This document shows, in pieces, positions 6,982-14,878 of a DNA stretch of 22,578 nt. This DNA is from Thalassarchaeum sp002495735. Its GTDB lineage: Archaea > Thermoplasmatota > Poseidoniia > Poseidoniales > Thalassarchaeaceae. The stretch covers positions 1 through 22,578 of the forward strand of contig CALDRG010000010.1 of NCBI GenBank assembly GCA_937911265.1. Reading direction: 5' to 3'. The translations under genes were made by a program, and so were the position numbers. The first letter of the stretch is position 1, and each line of letters opens with the position of its first letter. Below the pieces are notes generated by a model, which ran no database searches, was not told the DNA's origin, and saw nothing but the letters and a program-made list of their open reading frames with translations.

Positions 6982-7986
6982 ATGGCAACGCACCTGCCGA
7001 CCATCGACGCCGAATCCGCTTTGGGCGGCGGCTGCGGAGGAGTGCCCAGAGGGGGCGCTCAGGAGCGCCGCCGGTCCATGCGCAAGCGGTTGCCAGAATG
7101 GTTCGCGACTACACTGCCCACCGGTACCGCCCAAATTCGCTACAACAATACCAGATCTAACGTCCACGAGCATGGCTTGCACACAGTTTGCGAGGAGGCA
7201 AGATGCCCCAATGTGCATGACTGTTGGAGTAGGGGCACTGCGACATTCATGGTGGCAGGAGAGGTCTGTACCCGCGGTTGTAGGTTCTGCGCAGTCGGCA
7301 CCGTCAAGTCGCCCCCTCCGTTGAACCCAGAAGAGCCCAGTGAGTTGGCTGAGGCTGTAGCAAGAATGGGGCTCAATCATGCAGTCATCACAGTCGTCAA
7401 CCGCGATGATCTGCCAGATGGAGGCGCAGGCCACTACCGTGATTGTATTCTCGCTGTCAAGCAACGCAGCTCCGAAGTCGGCCTAGAGTTGCTGTGCTCT
7501 GACCTCGACGGCAACCTTGAGGCATTGGCAGGCCTGTTAGAAAATCTGCCTCTGAGGGTGTTCGCCCACAACGTCGAGTGTGTGCCTCGACTCGACGCCG
7601 TAGTACGCGACCCACGCGCATCCTTCGAGCAATCCCTCGTTATCCTCAGAGAAGCTCGCAGGCTACGGCCAGACATCCGCATCAAGTCCAGCATCATGGT
7701 CGGCCTCGGCGAAACTGATGAGGAGGTCACGTTGGCCATGCGCATGCTGCGCGAGGCTGGCGTGGATATGGTCACGCTGGGGCAGTACCTGCAGCCAGGT
7801 GATCGACATCTGCCAGTTGACAGGTTTCCGACGCCAGCTCAGTTCCAACGCTGGGACCGCGAGGCGCGCGAGATTGGTTTCGAGGCTGTGGCTAGCGGTC
7901 CACTAGTGCGCTCAAGCTACCGAGCGGGCCTGCTGTGGGAGGAGTCTTACGGAGGAGAACCCGTACTGCTTGGAGGCCAAACATGA
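6982..7986 (+). CDS. lipA: Lipoyl synthase (radical SAM)
   Basis: The product has 334 residues. LipA inserts two sulfur atoms at C6 and C8 of protein-bound octanoate to make the lipoyl cofactor. Both iron-sulfur motifs are present: the auxiliary cluster site CEEARCPNVHDC (Cys70, 75, 81) and the radical SAM site CTRGCRFC (Cys96, 100, 103). The C-terminal VRSSYRA carries the conserved Ser cluster ligand. The first 32 residues are Gly/Arg-rich and not family-like. Similarity begins at MRKRLPEW, so an ATG at 7078 (302 residues, close to the usual length) is a real alternative. The 6982 start is kept because a TATA-like patch lies 29 bases upstream. It is the first gene of the 2-oxoacid dehydrogenase operon, 25 bases before E1-alpha. 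Confidence 0.95.
   Translation: MATHLPTIDAESALGGGCGGVPRGGAQERRRSMRKRLPEWFATTLPTGTAQIRYNNTRSNVHEHGLHTVCEEARCPNVHDCWSRGTATFMVAGEVCTRGCRFCAVGTVKSPPPLNPEEPSELAEAVARMGLNHAVITVVNRDDLPDGGAGHYRDCILAVKQRSSEVGLELLCSDLDGNLEALAGLLENLPLRVFAHNVECVPRLDAVVRDPRASFEQSLVILREARRLRPDIRIKSSIMVGLGETDEEVTLAMRMLREAGVDMVTLGQYLQPGDRHLPVDRFPTPAQFQRWDREAREIGFEAVASGPLVRSSYRAGLLWEESYGGEPVLLGGQT
7054..7069 (+). repeat. GC-rich inverted repeat before the internal lipA ATG
   Basis: GGCGCTC and GAGCGCC are perfectly complementary around AG. The element ends 8 bases before the ATG at 7078 and holds an AGGAG within it. If 7078 is the true start, this hairpin could mask a ribosome binding site. If 6982 is the start, it is merely coding sequence. 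Confidence 0.35.
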
Positions 7987-7994
7987 TGGACAAA

Positions 7995-8000
7995 AGGAGG
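7995..8000 (+). promoter_or_regulatory. Ribosome binding site for E1-alpha
   Basis: AGGAGG lies 11 bases before the ATG at 8012. It decides the E1-alpha start in favour of MARKKKEG over the in-frame upstream ATG at 7970, which would overlap the end of lipA. Confidence 0.7.
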
Positions 8001-8011
8001 AGTTTGTAACC

Positions 8012-9250
8012 ATGGCGCGCAAGAAGAAGGAGGGTTCCGGGTTCAACATCCCCGACGCTCCCTTCAGGCCGGGCGAGGAGGCTATCTTCGAGACCTGGTC
8101 GTGGAAGCCGGGTGACCTCGAACGGCCTGACCCTACCAAGTGCATCGCAGAAGACACGGTGCCGCACGCGCGGGGCCTAGTGAGAGTCCTCGGAGACGAC
8201 GACAAGGCCTCAGGAGCATGGGATCCAAAGCTCAGCGCCGACGAGTTGCGCGAGGGGCTCGAGCATATGGTCAGACTGAGAATCTTCGACGACCGCATGA
8301 TGAAGATGCAGAGGACTGGGAAGCTTTCGTTCTATATGCGATCGTTAGGCGAGGAATGTATTGCGATAGCCCAGACGATGGCGCTCGAGACACAGGACTG
8401 GATTTTTCCGTCCTACAGGCAGCCGGGGGCCCAGTTCGTAAGAGGTCGCGATATGGTCAGCATGATTTGTCACTGCCTAGGCAACGTTGAGGACAATATC
8501 AAGGGCAGGCAGATGCCAGTCCACTATTCCTATCGGGACGGTCGCTTCATCTCGATATCAAGTCCCGTCGGAACCCAGTTCAGCCAAGCTGTCGGAGTGG
8601 CCATGGCCTCTCAATACAAGAAACTCGACGAGGTTACCATCACTTGGATTGGTGACGGTGCCAGCGCCGAGGGCGACTACCACTACGCACTCAACTTCGC
8701 CAGCATCTTCAAGGCACCCGTAATCCTCAATGTGGTCAACAATCAATGGGCCATCTCCACGCACGCTAACTTCGCCACCGCCAGCGGCGAGTTTGCCACA
8801 CGAGGACTGCCATACGGGCTGGCCTCGATAAGAGTTGATGGTAACGACTTCCTAGCTCTGTACGCGGTCACCAAGTGGGCCCGCGAACGCGCCGCCTCTG
8901 GAGCCGGAGCGACTCATATCGAGGTCCTGACTTACCGAGCCGGGGCACACAGTAGCAGCGACGACCCCAGCCGCTACCGATCTAGCGACGAACACACGAA
9001 ATGGCCTGGCGGTGATCCAATTGAGAGGCTTCAGGACCACCTCATTGAGATCGGAGAGTGGAGTGCGAAGCGACAGTCTGGACTTGAGGATAGAATCGAT
9101 GGCGAGGTCATGAGCGCGTACAAGGAGGCTGTCAAGTACGGCGATCTGGCCAATGGGCCCTATCCTGGGGCCGATACAATCTTCACCGAAGTCTACGAAG
9201 AGATGCCGTGGCATCTAAAGGAGCAGTTCGACGAAGTCATGGAGGGCTAG
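8012..9250 (+). CDS. bkdA1: 2-oxoacid dehydrogenase E1 alpha subunit (branched-chain type)
   Basis: The product has 412 residues. With the beta subunit it forms the thiamine-diphosphate enzyme that decarboxylates a 2-oxoacid and passes the acyl group to lipoyl-E2. The ThDP/Mg motif GDGASAEG (214-221) ends at NNQW (243-246). RTGKLSFYMRSLGEE (101-115) and WIFPSYRQPG (130-139) are typical E1-alpha segments. The loop YRAGAHSSSDDPSRYR (308-323) matches the conserved loop of branched-chain 2-oxoacid dehydrogenases better than that of pyruvate dehydrogenase, so branched-chain 2-oxoacids are the likely substrates. Broader specificity, including pyruvate, is known for related archaeal complexes. The basic N-terminus (MARKKKEG) is unusual. 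It lies one base before E1-beta. Confidence 0.93.
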   Translation: MARKKKEGSGFNIPDAPFRPGEEAIFETWSWKPGDLERPDPTKCIAEDTVPHARGLVRVLGDDDKASGAWDPKLSADELREGLEHMVRLRIFDDRMMKMQRTGKLSFYMRSLGEECIAIAQTMALETQDWIFPSYRQPGAQFVRGRDMVSMICHCLGNVEDNIKGRQMPVHYSYRDGRFISISSPVGTQFSQAVGVAMASQYKKLDEVTITWIGDGASAEGDYHYALNFASIFKAPVILNVVNNQWAISTHANFATASGEFATRGLPYGLASIRVDGNDFLALYAVTKWARERAASGAGATHIEVLTYRAGAHSSSDDPSRYRSSDEHTKWPGGDPIERLQDHLIEIGEWSAKRQSGLEDRIDGEVMSAYKEAVKYGDLANGPYPGADTIFTEVYEEMPWHLKEQFDEVMEG

Positions 9251-9251
9251 A

Positions 9252-10262
9252 ATGGCTAATATGAACATGATTCAATCACTAAACAATGCCCTCGACATAA
9301 TGCTCGAGAGGGACGGCGACGTCATCGTCTATGGCGAAGACATCGGTTACTTCGGTGGGGTCTTCAGGACGACTGACGGACTGCAGGCCAAGCATGGCGC
9401 ACACCGTGTCTTCGACTCACCTCTTTCTGAGGGAGGGATTCTTGCTACCGCCTTCGGCATGGGAATCAACGGACTGAGACCCGTGGTCGAGATTCAGTTC
9501 GCAGACTACATCTTCCCTGCCTACGATCAGATTGTTAACGAGCTGGCCAAGATCAGACACCGTTCCGGTGGTGAGTACTGGTCACCGGTGACTGTTCGAA
9601 CCCCAGCTGGAGGGGGGATCAGGGGTGGCCATCACCACTCGCAGTCCCCAGAGTCGCAGTTCACACACACTCCGGGCCTAAAAGTAGTCTACTGCTCTAC
9701 TCCGTACAATGCCAAGGGGCTCCTCATAAGCGCCGTGGAGTGCAACGACCCGGTCATCTTCTTCGAGCCTAAAAGATGCTACCGAGGTCCGTTCTACGGC
9801 GACCCGCACAACGTACCGACTTGGGAGGGGCACCCTGAGGCCGAGGTTCCCGAGTCGCACTACACTGTGCCACTCGGCGAGGCCCGTCTGGCGATGGAGG
9901 GCGACGAGTGCACGGTGATAGCCTGGGGAACCATGGTGCATGTCAGCGAGCAGGCAATTCGCGACAGCGGAGTCTCTTGCGACCTCATCGATCTGCAAAC
10001 CCTAGTTCCGTGGGACCGGGATGCAGTGGTCAATTCAATCGAGAAGACTGGGAGATGTGTAATTGTTCATGAGGCACCTAAGACTAGCGGATTCGGTGCC
10101 GAGATGGCCGCATCAGTGCAGGAGCGTTGCTTCTACCACCTCGAGAGTCCGATTCAGAGAGTCACGGGATGGGACGCCCCGTTCCCCCACACCACTGAAT
10201 GGGATTACATGCCGGGACCTACTCGCATAGCCGCGGCGATACGCAGGACGCAGGAGGGCTGA
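9252..10262 (+). CDS. bkdA2: 2-oxoacid dehydrogenase E1 beta subunit
   Basis: The product has 336 residues, the usual length for E1-beta. GEDIGYFGGVFRTTDGL (28-44) and FDSPLSEGGI (54-63) are family signatures in the ThDP-binding half, which completes the active site with E1-alpha. GGHHHSQSPE (125-134) matches the branched-chain E1-beta form of this loop. The C-terminal transketolase domain includes LVPWDRDAVVNSIEKTGRCVIVHEA-type sequence, which takes part in heterotetramer contacts. It starts one base after the E1-alpha stop and ends two bases before E2, so the genes are co-transcribed and probably translationally coupled. Confidence 0.94.
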   Translation: MANMNMIQSLNNALDIMLERDGDVIVYGEDIGYFGGVFRTTDGLQAKHGAHRVFDSPLSEGGILATAFGMGINGLRPVVEIQFADYIFPAYDQIVNELAKIRHRSGGEYWSPVTVRTPAGGGIRGGHHHSQSPESQFTHTPGLKVVYCSTPYNAKGLLISAVECNDPVIFFEPKRCYRGPFYGDPHNVPTWEGHPEAEVPESHYTVPLGEARLAMEGDECTVIAWGTMVHVSEQAIRDSGVSCDLIDLQTLVPWDRDAVVNSIEKTGRCVIVHEAPKTSGFGAEMAASVQERCFYHLESPIQRVTGWDAPFPHTTEWDYMPGPTRIAAAIRRTQEG

Positions 10263-10264
10263 GC

Positions 10265-11521
10265 ATGGGCAAGCACGTGTTCAAACTGCCCGACATAGGA
10301 GAGGGGGTTGTCGAGGGCGAGGTCGTACAGTGGCACGTTGCGGCAGGTGATGAGGTCACAGAGGATGATCCTATTGTGGATGTCATGACCGACAAGGCCA
10401 CCGTCACCATACCCTCTCCTATCACTGGCGTCGTCAGCTCACTCAGCGGTGATGTCGGCGAGATGGTAGCAGTCGGATCGGCTCTTGTCGAATTCGATTC
10501 AGACGCTGCTGCTGTTTCAATAAGCGAGCCTGGGCCATCCGTCGAATCTGAAGCGGAACCTGAGCCATCAAGCGAACCTGAGCCTGCCCCTGCACCCGAA
10601 CCCGTTCCTCTAGCACCTGAGCCATCTGCAGCACCTGTGGCGTCGTCTGGCAAAGTGTTGGCAAGCCCAGCCATCCGACGCCGCGCCAGAGAGGCAGGAG
10701 TGGACCTGTCTCAGGTCAGGGGTTCAGGCCCCGCAGGAAGAGTTCGTCATGCAGACCTCGACGCCTACATCGCAGCCGACGGAGCGGTATCGGGAGCGGC
10801 GCCCTCTGCATACTCGACCAAGCGCACTGGCGTAACCGAGGTCAAGGTTGTCGGTCTACGCAGAAAAATCGCCGAGCAAATGACCATCAGTAAGCGCACC
10901 ATCCCTCACTTCTCGTACTTCGAGGAGGCCGATGTCACCGAGCTTGAGACACTTAGGCAGATGCTCAACGCTTCGCGTGACGAGAGTCAGCCCAAGCTGA
11001 CTTACCTGCCGTTCATCATGCTGGCATTATCAAAGATAATGCCAGATCATCCTGAGTGCAATGCCCACTACGACGATCAAGGAGGAGTCGTTTCTCGCCA
11101 CGATGCCGTTCACATCGGCATAGCCACTCAGACCGAGAGGGGGCTGTACGTCCCTGTGGTCAAGCACGTCGAGGCCATGGATGCATGGCAGGCGGCAGCC
11201 GAACTGCAAAGAGTCGCTGGCGCTGCCCGAGGCGGTACGGCGAGTCTCGATGACCTGACGGGATCGACATTTACCATCACCAGCCTAGGTCGCGACGGTG
11301 GACTCGGGGCCACCCCTATCATCAACCACCCTGAAGTAGCCATACTCGGCATACACAAGGCGAGGGATATGCCTGTGGCCAAGGATGGTCAGGTGGTCGT
11401 TCGACGAATCATGAATCTATCAAGTTCGTTCGACCATCGGGTCGTTGATGGGGCTGATGGCGCAGCTCTAGTACAACACCTGAGGCGAATGCTCGAGCAC
11501 CCTGCGCTTATCTTCATGTGA
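10265..11521 (+). CDS. bkdB: Dihydrolipoamide acyltransferase E2
   Basis: The product has 418 residues. It receives the acyl group on its lipoyl arm and transfers it to CoA, and it forms the core of the complex. There is one N-terminal lipoyl domain, with Lys44 in DVMTDKATVTIPSP as the lipoylation site. A flexible linker follows (about 85-135), rich in Pro, Glu and Ser (EPEPSSEPEPAPAPEP). Next is a peripheral subunit-binding domain (LASPAIRRRAREAGVDLSQV ... GPAGRVRHADLDAYI). The C-terminal catalytic domain ends with DHRVVDG (390-396), where His391 and Asp395 are catalytic. The linker is markedly acidic. The upstream frame in phase, starting near 10199, overlaps E1-beta and is not used. Confidence 0.95.
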   Translation: MGKHVFKLPDIGEGVVEGEVVQWHVAAGDEVTEDDPIVDVMTDKATVTIPSPITGVVSSLSGDVGEMVAVGSALVEFDSDAAAVSISEPGPSVESEAEPEPSSEPEPAPAPEPVPLAPEPSAAPVASSGKVLASPAIRRRAREAGVDLSQVRGSGPAGRVRHADLDAYIAADGAVSGAAPSAYSTKRTGVTEVKVVGLRRKIAEQMTISKRTIPHFSYFEEADVTELETLRQMLNASRDESQPKLTYLPFIMLALSKIMPDHPECNAHYDDQGGVVSRHDAVHIGIATQTERGLYVPVVKHVEAMDAWQAAAELQRVAGAARGGTASLDDLTGSTFTITSLGRDGGLGATPIINHPEVAILGIHKARDMPVAKDGQVVVRRIMNLSSSFDHRVVDGADGAALVQHLRRMLEHPALIFM

Positions 11522-11529
11522 GGTGTAAA

Positions 11530-12966
11530 ATGGGCGAGACACGTAAGTGTGACGTGCTGGTTGTCGGCGCGGGTCCAGGAGGCTACGTGGCAGGAATCAG
11601 AGCCGCGCAACTAGGTCTGAAGACGATAGTTGTAGAGGCCGACAAGGCCGGCGGTACTTGCCTCATCCGCGGTTGCATTCCAAGCAAGGCAATCATTCAC
11701 GCAGCAGAGCGCTTCGAGTCGCTCCGGCAGCACTCCTCCGAAGGCGGCCACATGGGCCTCTCGGTAGGAGGTGAGCCGCATGTGGACATGGCCGCCCTAG
11801 TGTCGTGGAAGGACTCCATCGTCGAGCGTCTGAACAAGGGCGTTGAGGGACTGCTGAAGAGTGCCGGTGCCGACCTAATCAAGGGATGGGCGAACTTCAT
11901 TGGACCGAAGAGCTGTACCGTCGAGACATCCGAAGGATCGGTCGATATCGAGGCTGAGAATATCATCATAGCAACTGGTTCAAGCCACATCGATCTACCT
12001 TTCATGCCATGTGACGAGGAATTCATCCTCTCTTCGACCGGCGCACTTGACCTCGATAGCCTGCCCAAGAGTGCTGCCATCGTTGGCGGCGGCTACATAG
12101 GGCTCGAACTGGGCTGCGCACTGGCCAAGCTAGGAACGGAGGTTACGGTTATCGAGGGGCTCGATAATATCCTCGCAATCATGGATAGGGAGCTGTGCAG
12201 ACCGCTGGAGATTTGGCTCAAGAAGCACGGAGTAGTAGTGCACACCAACGCTCTAGCGCGAGGCGCCGTAATCAAGGGCAAGGGGGCGTCGAGGAAAGTG
12301 GAGCTCGCCTTCGAAAAGGATGGAGAGGAGCACACGGTCAAGGTCGACAGAGTCCTTGTAACAGTCGGCAGGAAGCCCAACACCAAGGGCTGGGGGCTGG
12401 AGAACACTGGAGTTCGGATGGATGCAGCAGGCCGTTTTATCAGGATCGATAGACAATGCCGTACCTCGGTCCCAGGAATCTATGCCATCGGTGACGTTGC
12501 GGGAGAGCCGATGCTCGCCCACAAGGCCAGCGCAGAAGGCGAGATGGTCGCTGAGATCATAGCCGGGCACAAGCGCGAGTTCGACAAGGTCGCGATTCCG
12601 GCCATCGTCTTCACCGAGCCAGAGATTATCTCAGTCGGCCTGACACCAGATGAGGCGGAGGAGCGTGGCGAACAGATCATCGTCGGCAAGTTCCCTCTAG
12701 CCGCAAGCGGTAGGGCGCTCAGCATAGAGGCGGAGAAAACTGGGGGCTTCATCCGCGTGACTGCGAGGGAGTCAGATCACGTCATCCTTGGAGTGCAGGC
12801 GGTCGGCACCCATGTAGCGGAACTGCATGGGGAGTTCATCCTCGCGCTTGAGATGGGCGCGCTGCTAGAGGACGTGGCCGGGACAGTTCACGCCCATCCC
12901 ACTATGTCAGAGGCGTTCCACGAGAGTGTCCTGAAGACACTGGGTCACGCCATACACATCAGCTGA
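11530..12966 (+). CDS. lpdA: Dihydrolipoamide dehydrogenase E3
   Basis: The product has 478 residues from the ATG at 11530. An in-frame GTG at 11518 overlaps the E2 stop and adds only four residues. E3 re-oxidises dihydrolipoamide, passing electrons through FAD to NAD. The FAD motif GAGPGG is at 13-18, and the redox disulfide GGTCLIRGCIPSK has Cys44 and Cys49. A second Rossmann motif (IVGGGYIGLELG) binds NAD. IYAIGDVAGEPMLAHKA is the second FAD contact. The dimer-interface catalytic pair appears in HPTMSE (His456, Glu461). It lies 8 bases after E2 and 5 bases before lipB. Confidence 0.96.
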   Translation: MGETRKCDVLVVGAGPGGYVAGIRAAQLGLKTIVVEADKAGGTCLIRGCIPSKAIIHAAERFESLRQHSSEGGHMGLSVGGEPHVDMAALVSWKDSIVERLNKGVEGLLKSAGADLIKGWANFIGPKSCTVETSEGSVDIEAENIIIATGSSHIDLPFMPCDEEFILSSTGALDLDSLPKSAAIVGGGYIGLELGCALAKLGTEVTVIEGLDNILAIMDRELCRPLEIWLKKHGVVVHTNALARGAVIKGKGASRKVELAFEKDGEEHTVKVDRVLVTVGRKPNTKGWGLENTGVRMDAAGRFIRIDRQCRTSVPGIYAIGDVAGEPMLAHKASAEGEMVAEIIAGHKREFDKVAIPAIVFTEPEIISVGLTPDEAEERGEQIIVGKFPLAASGRALSIEAEKTGGFIRVTARESDHVILGVQAVGTHVAELHGEFILALEMGALLEDVAGTVHAHPTMSEAFHESVLKTLGHAIHIS

Positions 12967-12971
12967 GTGAT

Positions 12972-13649
12972 ATGATGAGTGAGTTGAGAATCCTCAGGGC
13001 CGGCGTCGTCGAGTATCACATCATGGCTGAGGCAATGAAGGAGATGCAGCAGCAAAGGATCGAAGACAAGATTCCTGACACCGTCATCATGGTAGAGCAT
13101 CCGGAGGTCGTCACCGTCGGGCCAAAAGCGGTCAGGGACGGCGTCGTAGTACATGGCTACCCGACATCTCTGACTGACCGGGGCGGGGGCATCACTTGGC
13201 ATGGCCCGGGGCAGTTAGTCGCATACCCCATCATCAAGTGGGCGATAGAGGAGCAAAACATCAGAGAAATCATTGGGAGACTGGAGGACTGGAGTATCAG
13301 CGCCCTCGCCGAGTGCGGCGTAACTGCCTACAAGGACTCGTCCATGCAAGGAGCTTGGGTAGACGGCCACAAAGTCTGCTCGATAGGGCTCTCCTTCCTT
13401 CACTGGGTCAGTCGCCACGGAATGTCAATCAACATCCACACCCCCGGAACCCGTGTTGAGGACCTAGAGGGATGCGGCATGAGTGCTGGAGTCCACTCCA
13501 GCCTCTCTCAGTTAGGTTACACCAGTGATCCCTTGGGAAGACCCATTGACCTAGCCAGAGTCGAGTGGGCACTGCTGGCGAGTTGTGAGCGGAACCTCGG
13601 TCGGTCGCCATCAAAGCCAATTGAGTGGAGTCCGGAGATGCCCGCATGA
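12972..13649 (+). CDS. lipB: Octanoyl-ACP:protein octanoyltransferase (lipoate synthesis)
   Basis: The product has 225 residues; start is ATG at 12972, or the next codon, also ATG. LipB moves octanoate from acyl carrier protein to the lipoyl-domain lysine, providing the LipA substrate. Family motifs are clear: TDRGGGITWHGPGQLVAYP, GAWVDGHKVCSIGL carrying the conserved active-site Lys, SRHGMSINI, and GCGMSAGVHSSLSQ with the presumed catalytic Cys. Its place directly after E3, with lipA at the other end of the operon, ties it to lipoylation of the E2 encoded here. LipB needs an acyl-ACP or another octanoyl donor, which is not evident in this window and is of interest in an archaeon. Its stop overlaps the next ATG. 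Confidence 0.94.
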   Translation: MMSELRILRAGVVEYHIMAEAMKEMQQQRIEDKIPDTVIMVEHPEVVTVGPKAVRDGVVVHGYPTSLTDRGGGITWHGPGQLVAYPIIKWAIEEQNIREIIGRLEDWSISALAECGVTAYKDSSMQGAWVDGHKVCSIGLSFLHWVSRHGMSINIHTPGTRVEDLEGCGMSAGVHSSLSQLGYTSDPLGRPIDLARVEWALLASCERNLGRSPSKPIEWSPEMPA

Positions 13650-14836
13650 GTCGGCCTCGCAAAGGCGACCTGTCTCATCACTGGACACTCGACCCAGAAA
13701 CCGCCTTCCTTAACCATGGCTCCTTTGGAGCCACTCCCTCTGTCATCCTCGAGGAGCAGAGTCGGTTCAGGTCCCTGATGGAGAATGACCCGGTCCGGTT
13801 CTTTGAGAGAGAATACTTCGGCCTATGGGACAAGGCTCGACGTACTCTGTCGGAGTTCCTGAGCGCTGACATCGATGGAATGACTTTTGTCAGCAATGCC
13901 ACTCAGGGAGTCAATACCGTGCTTAGGAGCCTGCAACTGCAGCCCGGAGACGAGATCATCGTCCCCGACCACTCCTACCAGGCCTGCTGGAACGCAATCG
14001 ACTTCGTAACTGAAAGGTCAGGTGCGAAGACGGTAGTCGTAGAGATTCCGTTTAGGGTCGGACGACCGCAAGATGTAATCGATATCATCATGGGAGCGGT
14101 GACCGATAGGACCGTGCTGGCCCTGATAGATACGGTAACCAGTCCAACCGGGATGCGAATGCCCTTCGAAGAGCTGACTGATCAACTACAATCGAGAGGA
14201 GTTGATGTCCTGCTTGATGCCGCGCATGGACCCGGAATTGTCCCGCTGAATCTGTCTCTACTCGCTCCGGCCTACTGCACTGGAAACTGCCACAAGTGGC
14301 TGTGTTCTCCTAAGGGCTCGGCCTTCCTACACATTCGTGAGGACCGTAAGCACCTGATACGTCCCCTGAACATCGGCCATGGCGCATCGTACGAGGGCGA
14401 GGCGCAGGAGAAGTTCGAATTCGAGTTCGCATGGCCTGGGACGCAGGACCCCTCGGCGTGGATGTGCATCCCGAAGGCTATTGAGTACCTCGGTGGGCTC
14501 GTCGAAGGAGGATGGCCTAGAATCATGGAACGCAATCACGCCCTCGCGATTGAGGGGAGAGATATCATCTGCGAGGCGCTTGGAACCACTCCTCCTTTCC
14601 CAGATTCGATGGTGTCGGCGTTGGCTGCGGTGGAGATTCCCACTGATGGCGAAGTCGGTCCGATGAGCCTTGAGGGAGATCCGTTTCACAACTTCCTGCT
14701 CGACGAGTATGGCATCCAGGTCCCGGTGATGCCATGGCAGCATCACGGTGTCAGGTACATTCGGATTTCCGCGCAACTGTATAACCACGTGGACGAGTAC
14801 AGGTACCTAGCCGCGGCGCTCTCCGAGAGCCTGTGA
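13646..14836 (+). CDS. Class V aminotransferase-fold PLP enzyme (isopenicillin N epimerase-like)
   Basis: The product has 396 residues and starts at the ATG that overlaps the lipB stop (ATGA). FLNHGSFGATP (21-31) and FVSNATQGVNTVLRSL (81-96) are typical of the isopenicillin N epimerase / C-S lyase branch of fold-type I PLP enzymes. DAAHGPG (191-197) contains the cofactor-binding Asp, and CHKWLCSPKG places the Schiff-base lysine at Lys217. Relatives include isopenicillin N epimerase, cysteine desulfurase-like proteins and ergothioneine C-S lyase (EgtE). No beta-lactam or ergothioneine genes are nearby, so those names should not be taken literally. Coupling to lipB raises the possibility of a role in amino acid or sulfur metabolism linked to the dehydrogenase. 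The substrate is unknown. Confidence 0.85.
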   Translation: MSRPRKGDLSHHWTLDPETAFLNHGSFGATPSVILEEQSRFRSLMENDPVRFFEREYFGLWDKARRTLSEFLSADIDGMTFVSNATQGVNTVLRSLQLQPGDEIIVPDHSYQACWNAIDFVTERSGAKTVVVEIPFRVGRPQDVIDIIMGAVTDRTVLALIDTVTSPTGMRMPFEELTDQLQSRGVDVLLDAAHGPGIVPLNLSLLAPAYCTGNCHKWLCSPKGSAFLHIREDRKHLIRPLNIGHGASYEGEAQEKFEFEFAWPGTQDPSAWMCIPKAIEYLGGLVEGGWPRIMERNHALAIEGRDIICEALGTTPPFPDSMVSALAAVEIPTDGEVGPMSLEGDPFHNFLLDEYGIQVPVMPWQHHGVRYIRISAQLYNHVDEYRYLAAALSESL

Positions 14837-14878
14837 GCCGAAGCAACCATTCAAGGATGAGATGGTGAACCGACAACC

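Noticed and set aside
6879..7004. N-terminal extension of the FolM-like protein from an ATG at 7004
   Set aside because: The glycine motif starts right after the ATG at 6878, a TATA-like box lies 25 bases before that ATG, and the extension crosses the lipA promoter and start.
6952..7464. A 170-codon minus-strand frame opposite lipA
   Set aside because: It overlaps the conserved LipA iron-sulfur motifs on the other strand and has no family features.
10219..10674. A 151-codon minus-strand frame opposite E2
   Set aside because: It is Gly/Ser/Thr-rich shadow coding across the E2 lipoyl domain and linker.
14327..14788. A 153-codon minus-strand frame opposite the PLP enzyme
   Set aside because: It has no motif or start signal and lies fully inside a well-supported gene.
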